DNA from: Fodinibacter luteus
GTDB lineage: Bacteria > Actinomycetota > Actinomycetes > Actinomycetales > Dermatophilaceae
NCBI RefSeq assembly: GCF_039541575.1
Contig: NZ_BAABGM010000008.1
Span: forward strand, 62,001 to 126,000
DNA length: 64,000 nt
Reading direction: 5' to 3'
Positions 27,387 through 38,712 of the stretch are shown piece by piece. Each line of letters opens with the position of its first letter. The stretch's first letter is position 1. The position numbers and the translations under genes are program-made. The notes below the pieces were generated by a model that searched no databases, was not told where the DNA came from, and saw only the letters and a program-made list of their open reading frames with translations.

Positions 27387-28058
27387 TCACCAGCCGCGTT
27401 CGCGCCACTCGTCCAGGTGCGGCCGCTCGGCTCCGATCGTCGAGTCGTCGCCGTGGCCGGGGTAGAACCACGTGTCGTCGCCGTGGGTCGCGAACAGGCG
27501 CTCGACGACGTCGCGGTAGAGCGAGTCGAAGCTCTGCCCGGGGTTCTTCGTGTTGCCCACGCCCCCGGGGAACAGCGAGTCGCCGGTGAACAGGTGGGCG
27601 TGGCCGTCGGGGTCCGCCCACGACAGCGCGACCGACCCGGGGGTGTGGCCGCGCAGGTGGATGACGTCGAGCTCGAGCTCGCCCACGGTGACGACGTCCC
27701 CGTGCCGCAGCCGCACGTCCGGCGCCACCGGGAGGGCGTCGGCGTCGTCGTCCCCGGCGTACGTCGTGGCGCCGGTCGCCCGGGCGACGTCGGCCAGGGC
27801 CCGCACGTGGTCCCAGTGGCTGTGCGTCGTGACGAGGTGGTCGAGCCGCCCGGTGCCCTCGCGCACGAGGCCGAGGCAGCGGTGGGCGTCGTCGGCGGCG
27901 TCGATGAGCAGCTGCTCCCCGGTGGCGTTGCAGGTCACGAGGTAGACGTTGTTGTGCATCTCGGAGACCGACATCTTGCGGATCGTCGCGCGCTCGAGCC
28001 GGCGGATGTCGGTCGGGCCTCCGGGGGTCACGTGGCCGGTGTAGGTCACGGGTGTCAC
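27387..28058 (-). CDS. Metallo-beta-lactamase-fold hydrolase (glyoxalase II-like)
   Basis: The 223-residue protein has the metal motif THSHWDHV with H79, H81, D83 and H84, then GHTPGSVAL, FTGDSLFPGGVGNT and a C-terminal FYPGHGDDSTIG that supplies the last His ligand. This arrangement is typical of glyoxalase II-like hydrolases; in actinobacteria such proteins often act on mycothiol conjugates. Its GTG start overlaps the stop of the upstream MDMPI-family gene (GTGA, 28055-28058), and GAAGGGA precedes it at normal spacing. Coupling to a mycothiol-dependent enzyme supports, but does not prove, a thiol-conjugate substrate. Confidence 0.88.
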   Translation of the reverse strand: MTPVTYTGHVTPGGPTDIRRLERATIRKMSVSEMHNNVYLVTCNATGEQLLIDAADDAHRCLGLVREGTGRLDHLVTTHSHWDHVRALADVARATGATTYAGDDDADALPVAPDVRLRHGDVVTVGELELDVIHLRGHTPGSVALSWADPDGHAHLFTGDSLFPGGVGNTKNPGQSFDSLYRDVVERLFATHGDDTWFYPGHGDDSTIGAERPHLDEWRERGW

Positions 28059-28750
28059 CGTCCCTTCGGGAGTCGGGGGAGGGGGTCGCCGGCCACCCCG
28101 CCGGTGAGCCCGCGGGCCAGCCAGGCGAGGAGCGCGGCGGGGGAGCCGGTCACGGATGCCGTGCCGACGCCGACCGTCCACTCGTCACCCTCGGGGGTGC
28201 GCAGCGTCAGGTCGGGAGCGGGGTCGAGCGCGCGGAGGCGGCGGACCTCCTCGGCGATGAAGGCTCGGAGCAGGTCGGGCTCGACCCCGGCGAACGTGAA
28301 GCCCGCGTCGAGGTCGACGTGGTGGTAGACGACCTCGCGCAGCCTCATGAACGGGATGTTCTTCGCCTTGACGAGGAACTCGCCGGGCGTGCGCTCGAGC
28401 CGCTGCTCGGCGTGCCCGGGGCCGAGCCGGGGCAGCACCTGGGCGAGGGACCCGGCGCTGGCCTCGACGTCGGCGACGAGCTCGTGCAGCGGCCGGGCGG
28501 CGCCGGCCTCGATGTCGTCGTCGCGAGCCTGCGGGCTCGCGTACATCGTCTCGCCGGTGCCGTCGACGGCGGAGCGGACGAGGGCGGACAGGCCGTCGGC
28601 GTTGCGGGCGAGGTGTGTCAGGACGTGCCCGCGTGTCCACCCCTCGCAGAGCGAGGGTGCTGCCGCGTCGTCGAGCGCGCGGGCCGTCGCGAGGAGGCGG
28701 TCGGTGTGCGGCGTGACGCGGGCGAGGACGTCGGGGATGCCGGTGGCCAT
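28055..28750 (-). CDS. Maleylpyruvate isomerase-family mycothiol-dependent enzyme (DinB fold)
   Basis: The 231-residue protein has the MDMPI N-terminal four-helix (DinB-like) domain with metal-ligand histidines: H46 in RGHVLTHLARNADGL and the later REVVYHHVDLDAG. A smaller C-terminal domain begins near residue 165 (RALDPAPDLTLRTPEGDEW). Relatives isomerise maleylpyruvate using mycothiol or transfer mycothiol to small molecules. ATG 28750 is preferred to the upstream in-frame GTG at 28774 because TAGCGT lies 7 nt before it. It forms a translationally coupled pair with the metallo-hydrolase and is divergent from uvrA. Confidence 0.85.
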   Translation of the reverse strand: MATGIPDVLARVTPHTDRLLATARALDDAAAPSLCEGWTRGHVLTHLARNADGLSALVRSAVDGTGETMYASPQARDDDIEAGAARPLHELVADVEASAGSLAQVLPRLGPGHAEQRLERTPGEFLVKAKNIPFMRLREVVYHHVDLDAGFTFAGVEPDLLRAFIAEEVRRLRALDPAPDLTLRTPEGDEWTVGVGTASVTGSPAALLAWLARGLTGGVAGDPLPRLPKGR

Positions 28751-28757
28751 GCTCCGA

Positions 28758-28763
28758 ACGCTA
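28758..28763 (-). promoter_or_regulatory. -10 box, leaderless MDMPI gene
   Basis: On the minus strand TAGCGT ends 7 nt before ATG 28750. It faces the uvrA -10 box 62 bp away across an 88-bp divergent gap. Confidence 0.5.
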
Positions 28764-28825
28764 CCCCCGGGCACCCACGCCGGGGCCCCGACGACGCCGA
28801 TGGGGGGTCTGTCGGTGGTCCCACC

Positions 28826-28831
28826 TAGGCT
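28826..28831 (+). promoter_or_regulatory. -10 box, leaderless uvrA
   Basis: TAGGCT ends 7 nt before GTG 28839. The hexamer and 7-nt spacing are the same as those before polA. No LexA-type palindrome is evident in the gap. Confidence 0.6.
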
Positions 28832-28838
28832 GGACGAC

Positions 28839-31913
<3,075 letters not shown>

Positions 31914-31916
<3 letters not shown>

Positions 31917-32022
31917 GCGTGCCGACCGAGCGGGCCGCCGGCTGAGCGTGCCGACCGAGCGGGCCGCCGGCTGAGCGTGCCGACCGAGCGGGACGCCGGC
32001 TGAGCGTGCCGGCCGAGCGGGA
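31914..32022. repeat. 29-bp tandem repeat starting at the uvrA stop codon
   Basis: Units begin at 31914 (the TGA stop), 31943, 31972 and 32001 with the consensus TGAGCGTGCCGACCGAGCGG plus nine more bases. The last unit is partial. The end of each unit (GCGGGCCGCCGGC) duplicates the final codons of uvrA. Confidence 0.9.
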
Positions 32023-32029
32023 CGAGAGC

Positions 32030-32062
32030 GAGCCCGGATGCCGTGGCACGGCATCCGGGCTC
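32030..32062 (+). terminator. uvrA terminator made of two inverted GGATGCCGT words
   Basis: A perfect 16-bp stem (32030-32045 with 32047-32062; arm GAGCCCGGATGCCGTG) surrounds a single central base. Each arm carries one copy of the overrepresented 9-mer. It lies right after the 29-bp repeats. Confidence 0.85.
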
Positions 32063-32077
32063 CTCGGCCCCAGCATC

Positions 32078-32284
32078 TTTCCCGCCGGATGGGGGAAACC
32101 TGAGGTTCGCGGCGGAACCTCACCACTGTCGACCGGGCGACGAACAAGCCTCGGAGATATCGGGGCCCTGACCCCGCTTTGTCCGACCCTTGTGCCGGTG
32201 GGGGGCGATCGTCGGGCGGGTAGGTTGCCCCGCATGGACCTCGCGAGCCCCGCGAACCTCGAGGTTTCCGCATCCGGCGGGAAA
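32078..32284. repeat. ~207-bp element with ~34-bp imperfect inverted ends and AACCT half-sites
   Basis: The segment 32078-32111 is a near-perfect reverse complement of 32251-32284, with two small indels or mismatches. Both arms contain CCGCCGGATG, GGAAACCT and GAGGTTCGCG. Inside, 32255-32266 (AACCTCGAGGTT) is a perfect palindrome and 32097-32107 (AACCTGAGGTT) nearly so. Seven AACCT/AGGTT half-sites occur in about 190 bp. It fills the convergent gap between uvrA and livF. No transposase gene is present. Confidence 0.7.
32221..32226 (+). promoter_or_regulatory. -10-like box inside the inverted-repeat element
   Basis: TAGGTT ends 7 nt before ATG 32234, the leaderless spacing seen elsewhere. It overlaps one AGGTT half-site. 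The open frame that follows (94 codons to 32518) is mostly antisense to livF and has no recognisable features, so the box may drive an antisense RNA, a small protein, or nothing. Confidence 0.25.
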
Positions 32285-32302
32285 CCTGTGGTGATGCGGG
32301 GG

Positions 32303-33016
32303 TCAGTCCTCGCCCAGGTAGGCCTTGCGGACGTCCTCGCTCGTGAGCAGCTCCTCACCGCTGCCGGTGAGCACGATCTTGCCCACCTCGAGCACGTAGC
32401 CCTTCGTCGCCCGCTTGAGCGCGGCCTGCGCGTTCTGCTCGACGAGCAGGATCGTCGTGCCCTGCTGCTGCAGGGTCGTGACCGTCGTCATGATCCGCTT
32501 CATCATGAGCGGCGATAGGCCCATCGACGGCTCGTCGAGCATGAGCAGCTTGGGACGGCTCATCATCGCGCGCCCCATGGCGAGCATCTGCTGCTCGCCG
32601 CCCGAGAACGTGCCGGCGGGCTGGGCGCGCCGCTCCTCGAGGATGGGGAACAGCTCGAACGCCGCCTGGAGGTCGGAGTCGATGTCCTTGTCCTTGCGCG
32701 AGAAGGCGCCGAGCAGGAGGTTCTCCTCGACGGTCAGGCGCGGGAAGATCCGCCGGCCCTCGGGGGAGTGCGCCAGGCCGAGCTGGACGATGTCGTGGGC
32801 CTCGACCTTCGTCAGGTCCTGGCCCTGGAAGGTGATCGACCCCGCGCTCGGGCGCAGCAGCCCCGAGATCGTGCGGAGCGTCGTCGTCTTCCCGGCGCCG
32901 TTCGTGCCGATGAGGGTGACGACCTCGCCCTCGTCGACGCTGAAGCTGATGCCCTTGACGGCCTTGATCTTGCCGTACGACACCTCGAGGTCGCGGACCT
33001 CCAGCATGGCGCTCAC
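32303..33016 (-). CDS. livF: Branched-chain amino-acid ABC transporter ATPase LivF
   Basis: The 237-residue ATPase has Walker A GTNGAGKTTT near residue 37, Q-loop LAHSPEGRRIFPRLTVEEN, signature FSGGEQQMLA, Walker B LLMLDEPSMGL and the switch His replaced by the usual LLVEQNAQ of LivF. It powers import of branched-chain amino acids, or related amides, with LivG. Its GTG start overlaps the livG stop (GTGA, 33013-33016), with GGAGGAGAG upstream, so it is co-translated. It is the last gene of the livKHMGF operon; the inverted-repeat element lies beyond its stop. Confidence 0.96.
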   Translation of the reverse strand: MSAMLEVRDLEVSYGKIKAVKGISFSVDEGEVVTLIGTNGAGKTTTLRTISGLLRPSAGSITFQGQDLTKVEAHDIVQLGLAHSPEGRRIFPRLTVEENLLLGAFSRKDKDIDSDLQAAFELFPILEERRAQPAGTFSGGEQQMLAMGRAMMSRPKLLMLDEPSMGLSPLMMKRIMTTVTTLQQQGTTILLVEQNAQAALKRATKGYVLEVGKIVLTGSGEELLTSEDVRKAYLGED

Positions 33017-33831
33017 GCGCTCTCCTCCTCGTCGTCGCCACCGATGTAGGCCTCGATGACGCGGTGGTCGGACTGCACCTCGCCGGGGGTGCCCTCGACG
33101 AGGAGGGCTCCCCGCACGAGGCAGAGCACGCGGTCGCAGAGGTTGAAGATGAACCGCATGTCGTGCTCGATGACGACGACCGCGAGCCCGCTGTCCCTGA
33201 TCTTGCGGATCAGGTGCATCGTCTCCTCGGTCTCCTTGGGGTTCATCCCGGCCGTCGGCTCGTCGAGCAGCAGCAGCTGCGGGTCGGTGGCCAGTGCGCG
33301 GGCGATCTCGAGCCGGCGCTGGTCGCCGTACGGCATGTTGCGGGCGAGCAGCTCGGTGGACCTCGCGAGCCCGACGTAGTCGAGCAGCTCCTGTGCCCGC
33401 ACGCGGGTCGCCTCCTCCTCACGCCGGAACTTCGGCCCGCGCAGGATCGAGGTGAGCGCCATCGACGACGTGCGGCAGTACCGCCCGACCATGACGTTCT
33501 CGAGCGCCGTCATGTTCGCGAACAGGCGGATGTTCTGGAAGGTGCGCGCCATGCCGGCCTTGACGACCTTGAGCGGCTTCGGGGGCAGCGTCTGGCCGTT
33601 GAGCTCGACGCGGCCCTCGGTGGGGATGTACATGCCGGTGAGGCAGTTGAAGAACGTCGTCTTGCCGGCCCCGTTGGGGCCGATGAGGCCGACGATCTCG
33701 CCCTCGTGGACCTTCATGCTCACGTCGTCGACGGCCGTGAGGCCGCCGAAGCGCATCGTGACGCCGTTGGCCTCGAGGACGACCTTCTCCCCGACCTGGT
33801 GCCCGGTCGACTGGGGTTCCGTGACGGTCAT
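33013..33831 (-). CDS. livG: Branched-chain amino-acid ABC transporter ATPase LivG
   Basis: The 272-residue ATPase begins MTVTEPQSTG. It carries Walker A GPNGAGKTTFFNCLTG near residue 48, the LivG-type Q-loop MARTFQNIRLFANMTALENV, the signature-like NMPYGDQRRLEIARAL, Walker B LLLLDEPTAGMNP and the switch VVIEHDM. It pairs with LivF on the cytoplasmic face of the LivHM permease. The ATG overlaps the livM stop (ATGA, 33828-33831). The substrate specificity of the cluster cannot be fixed from the ATPases alone. Confidence 0.96.
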   Translation of the reverse strand: MTVTEPQSTGHQVGEKVVLEANGVTMRFGGLTAVDDVSMKVHEGEIVGLIGPNGAGKTTFFNCLTGMYIPTEGRVELNGQTLPPKPLKVVKAGMARTFQNIRLFANMTALENVMVGRYCRTSSMALTSILRGPKFRREEEATRVRAQELLDYVGLARSTELLARNMPYGDQRRLEIARALATDPQLLLLDEPTAGMNPKETEETMHLIRKIRDSGLAVVVIEHDMRFIFNLCDRVLCLVRGALLVEGTPGEVQSDHRVIEAYIGGDDEEESA

Positions 33832-35503
33832 TTCGCCTCCTGGAGGTGCTCGGCCTGGAGGAGCTCGCTGAGCTCCTCGTCCTCTTCGTGGAACTCGAGC
33901 TGGCGCCGCTTGCTGGCGATGAGGCCCTCGGGACGGAACCGCATCATGACGACGAGCAGCAGGCCGAACATGAGCAGCCGGTACTCGTTGACCTCGCGCA
34001 GCTTCTCGGGGAGGAGCTTGAGGATGGTCGCCCCGACGAGCACGCCGAGCACCGTGCCCATACCGCCGAGGACGACGGCCGACAGGAGGAACGCCGACTC
34101 GAGGAAGATGTACTGGTCGGGCGTCACCGAGGTGTCGACGTGGGCCTTGATGGTCCCGGCGAGGCCGGCCAGCGCCGCACCGACCGCGAAGGCGAGCAGC
34201 TTGAGGCCGAAGGTGTTGACGCCCATCGCCTCGGCCGCGCGCTCGTCCTCGCGGATCGCGACCCAGCCGCGCCCGATCCGGCTGTCGTTGAGCCGGGTGA
34301 ACACGAGCATGACGAACATGAGGAGGAGCAGGAGCAGGAAGTAGTAGTTGCTGAACCGGCCGAGCGGGATGCCCGCGACCGTGTGCACCTCTCCGAAGTC
34401 GAAGCCGAAGAAGTTGAGGTCGGGGATGCCGGGGATGCCGTTCGGGCCGTTCGTCAGGGACGGCCCGTTGTTGCCGTCGAGGTTGAACATCGCGAGGCGG
34501 AAGATCTCGCCGAACCCGAGGGTCACGATGGCGAGGTAGTCGCCCGAGACCCGCAGCGTCGGCGAGCCGATGATGAGGCCGAACACGGCTGCCGTCGCCG
34601 CGCCGATGAGCATGACGACGACGAACGGCGGCTTGATGTCGACCGTCGCGAAGGCGGAGGTCGACAGCATCGCCCCGACGTACGCCCCGGTGCCGAGGAA
34701 GGCGATGTAGCCGAGGTCGAGCAGCCCGGCGAGGCCGACGACGATGTTGAGGCCGAGGGCCGTGGCGGCGAAGATGAGGATCTGCGTCGCGATCGACATG
34801 TTGGCGTCGGAGCCGTCCTGGGTGAACGGGAAGAGGAAGGCGACGAGGAAGGCGGCCAGGAGCAGGGGGCGACGGTTGTTGGCGCCGATGAAGCCCAGGT
34901 AGGCGCCGAACCCGGTTGCCAGCAGCCCACCGACGAGGGCGATGAGGGCGACGAGGAACGACGCGAAGATGACGCCGTCGTCGATCTCGAGCGTGTAGGC
35001 GAGGGTGAAGAGCAGGACCGCCATGAGCACGACGATGATGAGGATCTCGACCGTGCTGCTCAGCCGCGGCCACGCCATGACGTCGACGTCGACCTCGGGG
35101 GACAGGAAGCCGGCAGCGGCCGTGAGCACGGCGCCGGCGAGGGCCACGTAGGCCCCCTCGTTGACGTTGATGAGGCCGCCGCTCTGGTACGAGATCGCCG
35201 CCGCGACCCAGACGACGAAGACGAACGCGGTGACGCCGAGGAACCGCAGGCCGCGGGCCGGGCTCAGCCACGCGGGACGACGCAGGAGCAGGGCGCCGAG
35301 GACGACCGCGATGACGCCGAAGAGCATGGCGTAGATCTGGATGCCCGCCGGGTAGAAGCGGATCGACAGGTCACCGAGGATGCGGTCGTCGTAGGACCAG
35401 GACAGCAGTCCGCTGAGGATGATGAGCGCGCCGCCGGCGATCGCCAGCCAGGGGGCCTTGGCGCCGTGCGCGGTCCGGACGCTGTCCGGGAGCGAGTACT
35501 TGC

Positions 35504-35507
<4 letters not shown>
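33828..35507 (-). CDS. livM: Branched-chain amino-acid permease LivM with N-terminal membrane extension
   Basis: The 559-residue permease has its canonical LivM core from about residue 238 (IATQILIFAATALGLNIVVG, LDLGYIAFLGTGAYVGA, then the EAA-like cytoplasmic loop GRGWVAIREDERAAEAMGVN). About 235 residues precede the core and hold roughly six to seven extra spans (GGALIILSGLLSW, MLFGVIAVVLGALLL, LGVTAFVFVVWVAAA and others), roughly doubling the membrane domain. The C-terminus is acidic (FHEEDEELSELLQAEH). Start ATG overlaps the livH stop (ATGA). The extension is in frame with no sign of a frameshift; similar long LivM proteins occur in actinobacteria. Confidence 0.94.
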
Positions 35508-36451
<944 letters not shown>

Positions 36452-36574
36452 CACGATCTCCTAGGTGTCGTGAACAGGCTGGGGGGAGCGTAGCGGCTGC
36501 GACGAGCGCTGTCCCGCGCCACGCGGCATCCGTCGAGGCATCGCCGGGCCCGGCGGCCGGCGCCCGCGGACAGC

Positions 36575-36610
36575 ACGGCGGGGGTGGTCCGGGTGGACCA
36601 CCCCCGCCGT
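36575..36610 (-). terminator. Strong intercistronic hairpin between livK and livH
   Basis: A perfect 16-bp stem (36575-36590 with 36595-36610; arm ACGGCGGGGGTGGTCC) has a GGGT loop. It lies 38 nt beyond the livK stop. It would terminate or protect most livK messages and reduce read-through to livHMGF. Confidence 0.8.
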
Positions 36611-36648
36611 CAGGGCGCCGTCACGAGCGTGACGTCACGCCGCTGGGA

Positions 36649-37881
36649 TCACTTGAACTCCGCGGTGTTCACGGCCTCCCACTTGCCGCCCTTGACGCCG
36701 TAGACGGTGAGGACGCGCGAGGTCGTGTCACCGAACTCGTCGAAGGCCACGGCACCGGTGACGCCGTCGAAGGAGACGTCCGACATCGCGTCGATCGTGG
36801 CCTGGCGGGACGCCTCGGCCGAGTCGGCGCTGGCGAGCGAGACCTTGAGGGCCTGGATGATCGCGTTGGCGGCGTCGAACGCGTAGGCACCGTAGGCCTC
36901 GTACGGCTCGGCGTAGCCGGCGGCCTCGTAGGCGGCGATGAAGTCCTTCGCCGACTCGAGGGTGTCGGTCGGGGCGCCGACCGAGGTGGCGAGGTCGCCC
37001 TCGGCCGTGTCGCCGGCGAGCTTGATGAACTCACCGGAGTAGATGCCGTCGCCGCCCATGAGCGGGACGTTCAGGCCGGCGGCCTTCATCTGCTGCGAGA
37101 ACGGACCCGCCTGCGGGTACTCGCCGCCGTAGTAGACGGTCTTCGGGTTCGACGGCTTGATCTTGCTGATGACGGCGTCGTACTTGTCGTCGTCGGGGTT
37201 GATCGTCTCGGCCGCGACGACCTTGCCGCCGAGCTTGGTGAACTCGGCCGCGAAGGCGTCGACGAGGCCCTGGCCGTAGGTCTTCTTGTCGTGGACCGTC
37301 GCGACCTCCTTGATGCCGGCCGTCTCGAACAGGTAGCGCGCCGCGAAGGGGCCCTGGACCGAGTCGGTCGTGCAGGTACGGAAGTAGTTGGGGTAGGTGC
37401 GCTTGGGCGCCGTCGCGAAGTCCGCGCCCTGGGTGAGCGAGGGGTTGGTGTTCGCGGGCGAGACCATGACGATGTTCGCCGAGGCGAGCACCGGCTGGAC
37501 GCTCTGCGCCACGCTCGAGTTCAGCGTGCCGACGACACCGACGACGTCGGCGTCCGAGGCGAGCTTGGTCGCGGCGTTCTTGCCGACGTCGGGCTTGGCC
37601 TCGTCGTCCTCGGCGGCGAGCTCGAGGGTCCAGCCCGGGATGGTGCCGGCCTCGTTGGCCTGCTTGATGGCGAGGTCGACCGAGTTCGAGATGCCCTTGC
37701 CGAGGGCGGCGAGGTCACCGGACAGGGGCGCGATGACGCCGATCTTGGCGACCTTGTTCTCGCTGGAACCAGAACCGCCGGTGGACTCGCTGTCGCTCTC
37801 GCCGCGCGTGCCACAACCGGCGAGCGCGAGCGAGGCCACGAGCAGCGAGGCGCCAACGGCAACCACGGAACGCTGGGGCAC
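36649..37881 (-). CDS. livK: Branched-chain amino-acid binding lipoprotein LivK
   Basis: The 410-residue protein has a lipoprotein signal with lipobox L20-A-G-C23 (SLALAGCGTRGES), then a Ser/Gly linker and a periplasmic-binding fold of the Peripla_BP_6 type (KIGVIAPLSGDLAALGKGISN, LNSSVAQSVQPVLASANIVMVSPA). GTG 37881 is chosen because CAGGAGGAAAC lies upstream at ideal spacing and the signal peptide starts directly. As a lipid-anchored receptor it delivers ligand to LivHM. It is the first gene of the operon; the exact ligand (Leu/Ile/Val, amides or urea) cannot be read from the sequence. Confidence 0.95.
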   Translation of the reverse strand: MPQRSVVAVGASLLVASLALAGCGTRGESDSESTGGSGSSENKVAKIGVIAPLSGDLAALGKGISNSVDLAIKQANEAGTIPGWTLELAAEDDEAKPDVGKNAATKLASDADVVGVVGTLNSSVAQSVQPVLASANIVMVSPANTNPSLTQGADFATAPKRTYPNYFRTCTTDSVQGPFAARYLFETAGIKEVATVHDKKTYGQGLVDAFAAEFTKLGGKVVAAETINPDDDKYDAVISKIKPSNPKTVYYGGEYPQAGPFSQQMKAAGLNVPLMGGDGIYSGEFIKLAGDTAEGDLATSVGAPTDTLESAKDFIAAYEAAGYAEPYEAYGAYAFDAANAIIQALKVSLASADSAEASRQATIDAMSDVSFDGVTGAVAFDEFGDTTSRVLTVYGVKGGKWEAVNTAEFK

Positions 37882-37948
37882 GTTTCCTCCTGAGTAGAGC
37901 AGATGGGATGAGCTGGTGTGCTCGTGCCCGCGTCTGGCGAGCATGCGA

Positions 37949-37954
37949 ACTGTA
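37949..37954 (-). promoter_or_regulatory. -10 box candidate for livK
   Basis: On the minus strand TACAGT lies about 70 nt before the livK GTG, giving a leader of about 60 nt. No convincing -35 is visible. The 256-bp gap 37882-38137 also holds the divergent promoter of the Rieske gene, with a possible TTGACG at 37983-37988 on the plus strand. Confidence 0.35.
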
Positions 37955-38137
37955 ACCACACGCCGTCGGCGAGGCCCAGCATTGACGTCAGAGTGGTGCC
38001 GAGTTGTTACCTGGCCTCCGACACGCGACCCGTTCTCCCGCGGTCCCGCCCCCGGCACAGGTTCGGCGGTGATACTCGGGGGACGCACCCGGCCACGGCG
38101 CCGACGAGGGCGGGGCGCACGAGAGCTGAGGACCACG

Positions 38138-38653
38138 ATGAGCACCGACCACGTCACCGACCCGACCGTCTCCCCCTCGCCCGCCTCCGCCGCCACGTCG
38201 GGGTGCGGCTGCGTCTCCCGGCGCGAGAGCCTGCTGGCCGCCGGCGTCGTCGTCGCCGGCACGGCCGGCCTGGGCGCATGCGGTGCCGGCGAGGCCGCCG
38301 TCGACGCGGCCGCGAGTGCCGCGGGGTCCGCCGCGTCCTCGGCGGCGTCGGCCGCCGCCTCCGCGGCCGGGGACGCGATCGCGACCGCGCAGATCCCCGT
38401 CGGGGGCGGCCGGGTCTTCGAGAACCTCAAGGTCGTCGTCACCCAGCCGACGGCAGGCGACTACAAGGCCTTCTCGGCCGTGTGCCCGCACCAGGGGTGC
38501 ACGGTCGGCAGCGTCGCCGACGGTGTCATCTCCTGCCCCTGCCACGGCAGCCAGTTCGACATCGCGACGGGCGCGGTGACGCAGGGCCCGGCGACGCGCG
38601 GCCTCGAGGTCAAGGGCGTGTCCGTGGGCGCGGACGGCATCACCCTGTCCTGA
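38138..38653 (+). CDS. Tat-exported Rieske [2Fe-2S] lipoprotein
   Basis: The 171-residue protein has a twin-arginine signal (SRRESLLAAG, R28-R29) ending in a lipobox L45-G-A-C48, so it is folded with its cluster before export and then lipid-anchored outside. An Ala/Ser-rich linker spans residues 53-80. The Rieske fold follows with ligands C116/H118 (CPHQGC) and C133/H136 (CPCHGS); C121 and C135 can form the usual disulfide. It is not a bc1-complex Rieske with membrane helices; small soluble Rieske lipoproteins of this kind have no assigned partner. It lies alone between livK (divergent) and uvrC, 59 bp upstream of the latter. Confidence 0.9.
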   Translation: MSTDHVTDPTVSPSPASAATSGCGCVSRRESLLAAGVVVAGTAGLGACGAGEAAVDAAASAAGSAASSAASAAASAAGDAIATAQIPVGGGRVFENLKVVVTQPTAGDYKAFSAVCPHQGCTVGSVADGVISCPCHGSQFDIATGAVTQGPATRGLEVKGVSVGADGITLS

Positions 38654-38699
38654 GCATCGGTCGCCGGCCCGCCCGGGTCGGGCCGTCGTACCCCGGTCG

Positions 38700-38705
38700 T
38701 AGGGT
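38700..38705 (+). promoter_or_regulatory. -10 box, leaderless uvrC
   Basis: TAGGGT ends 7 nt before GTG 38713. No Shine-Dalgarno sequence is present. Confidence 0.6.
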
Positions 38706-38712
38706 TGGGCAC

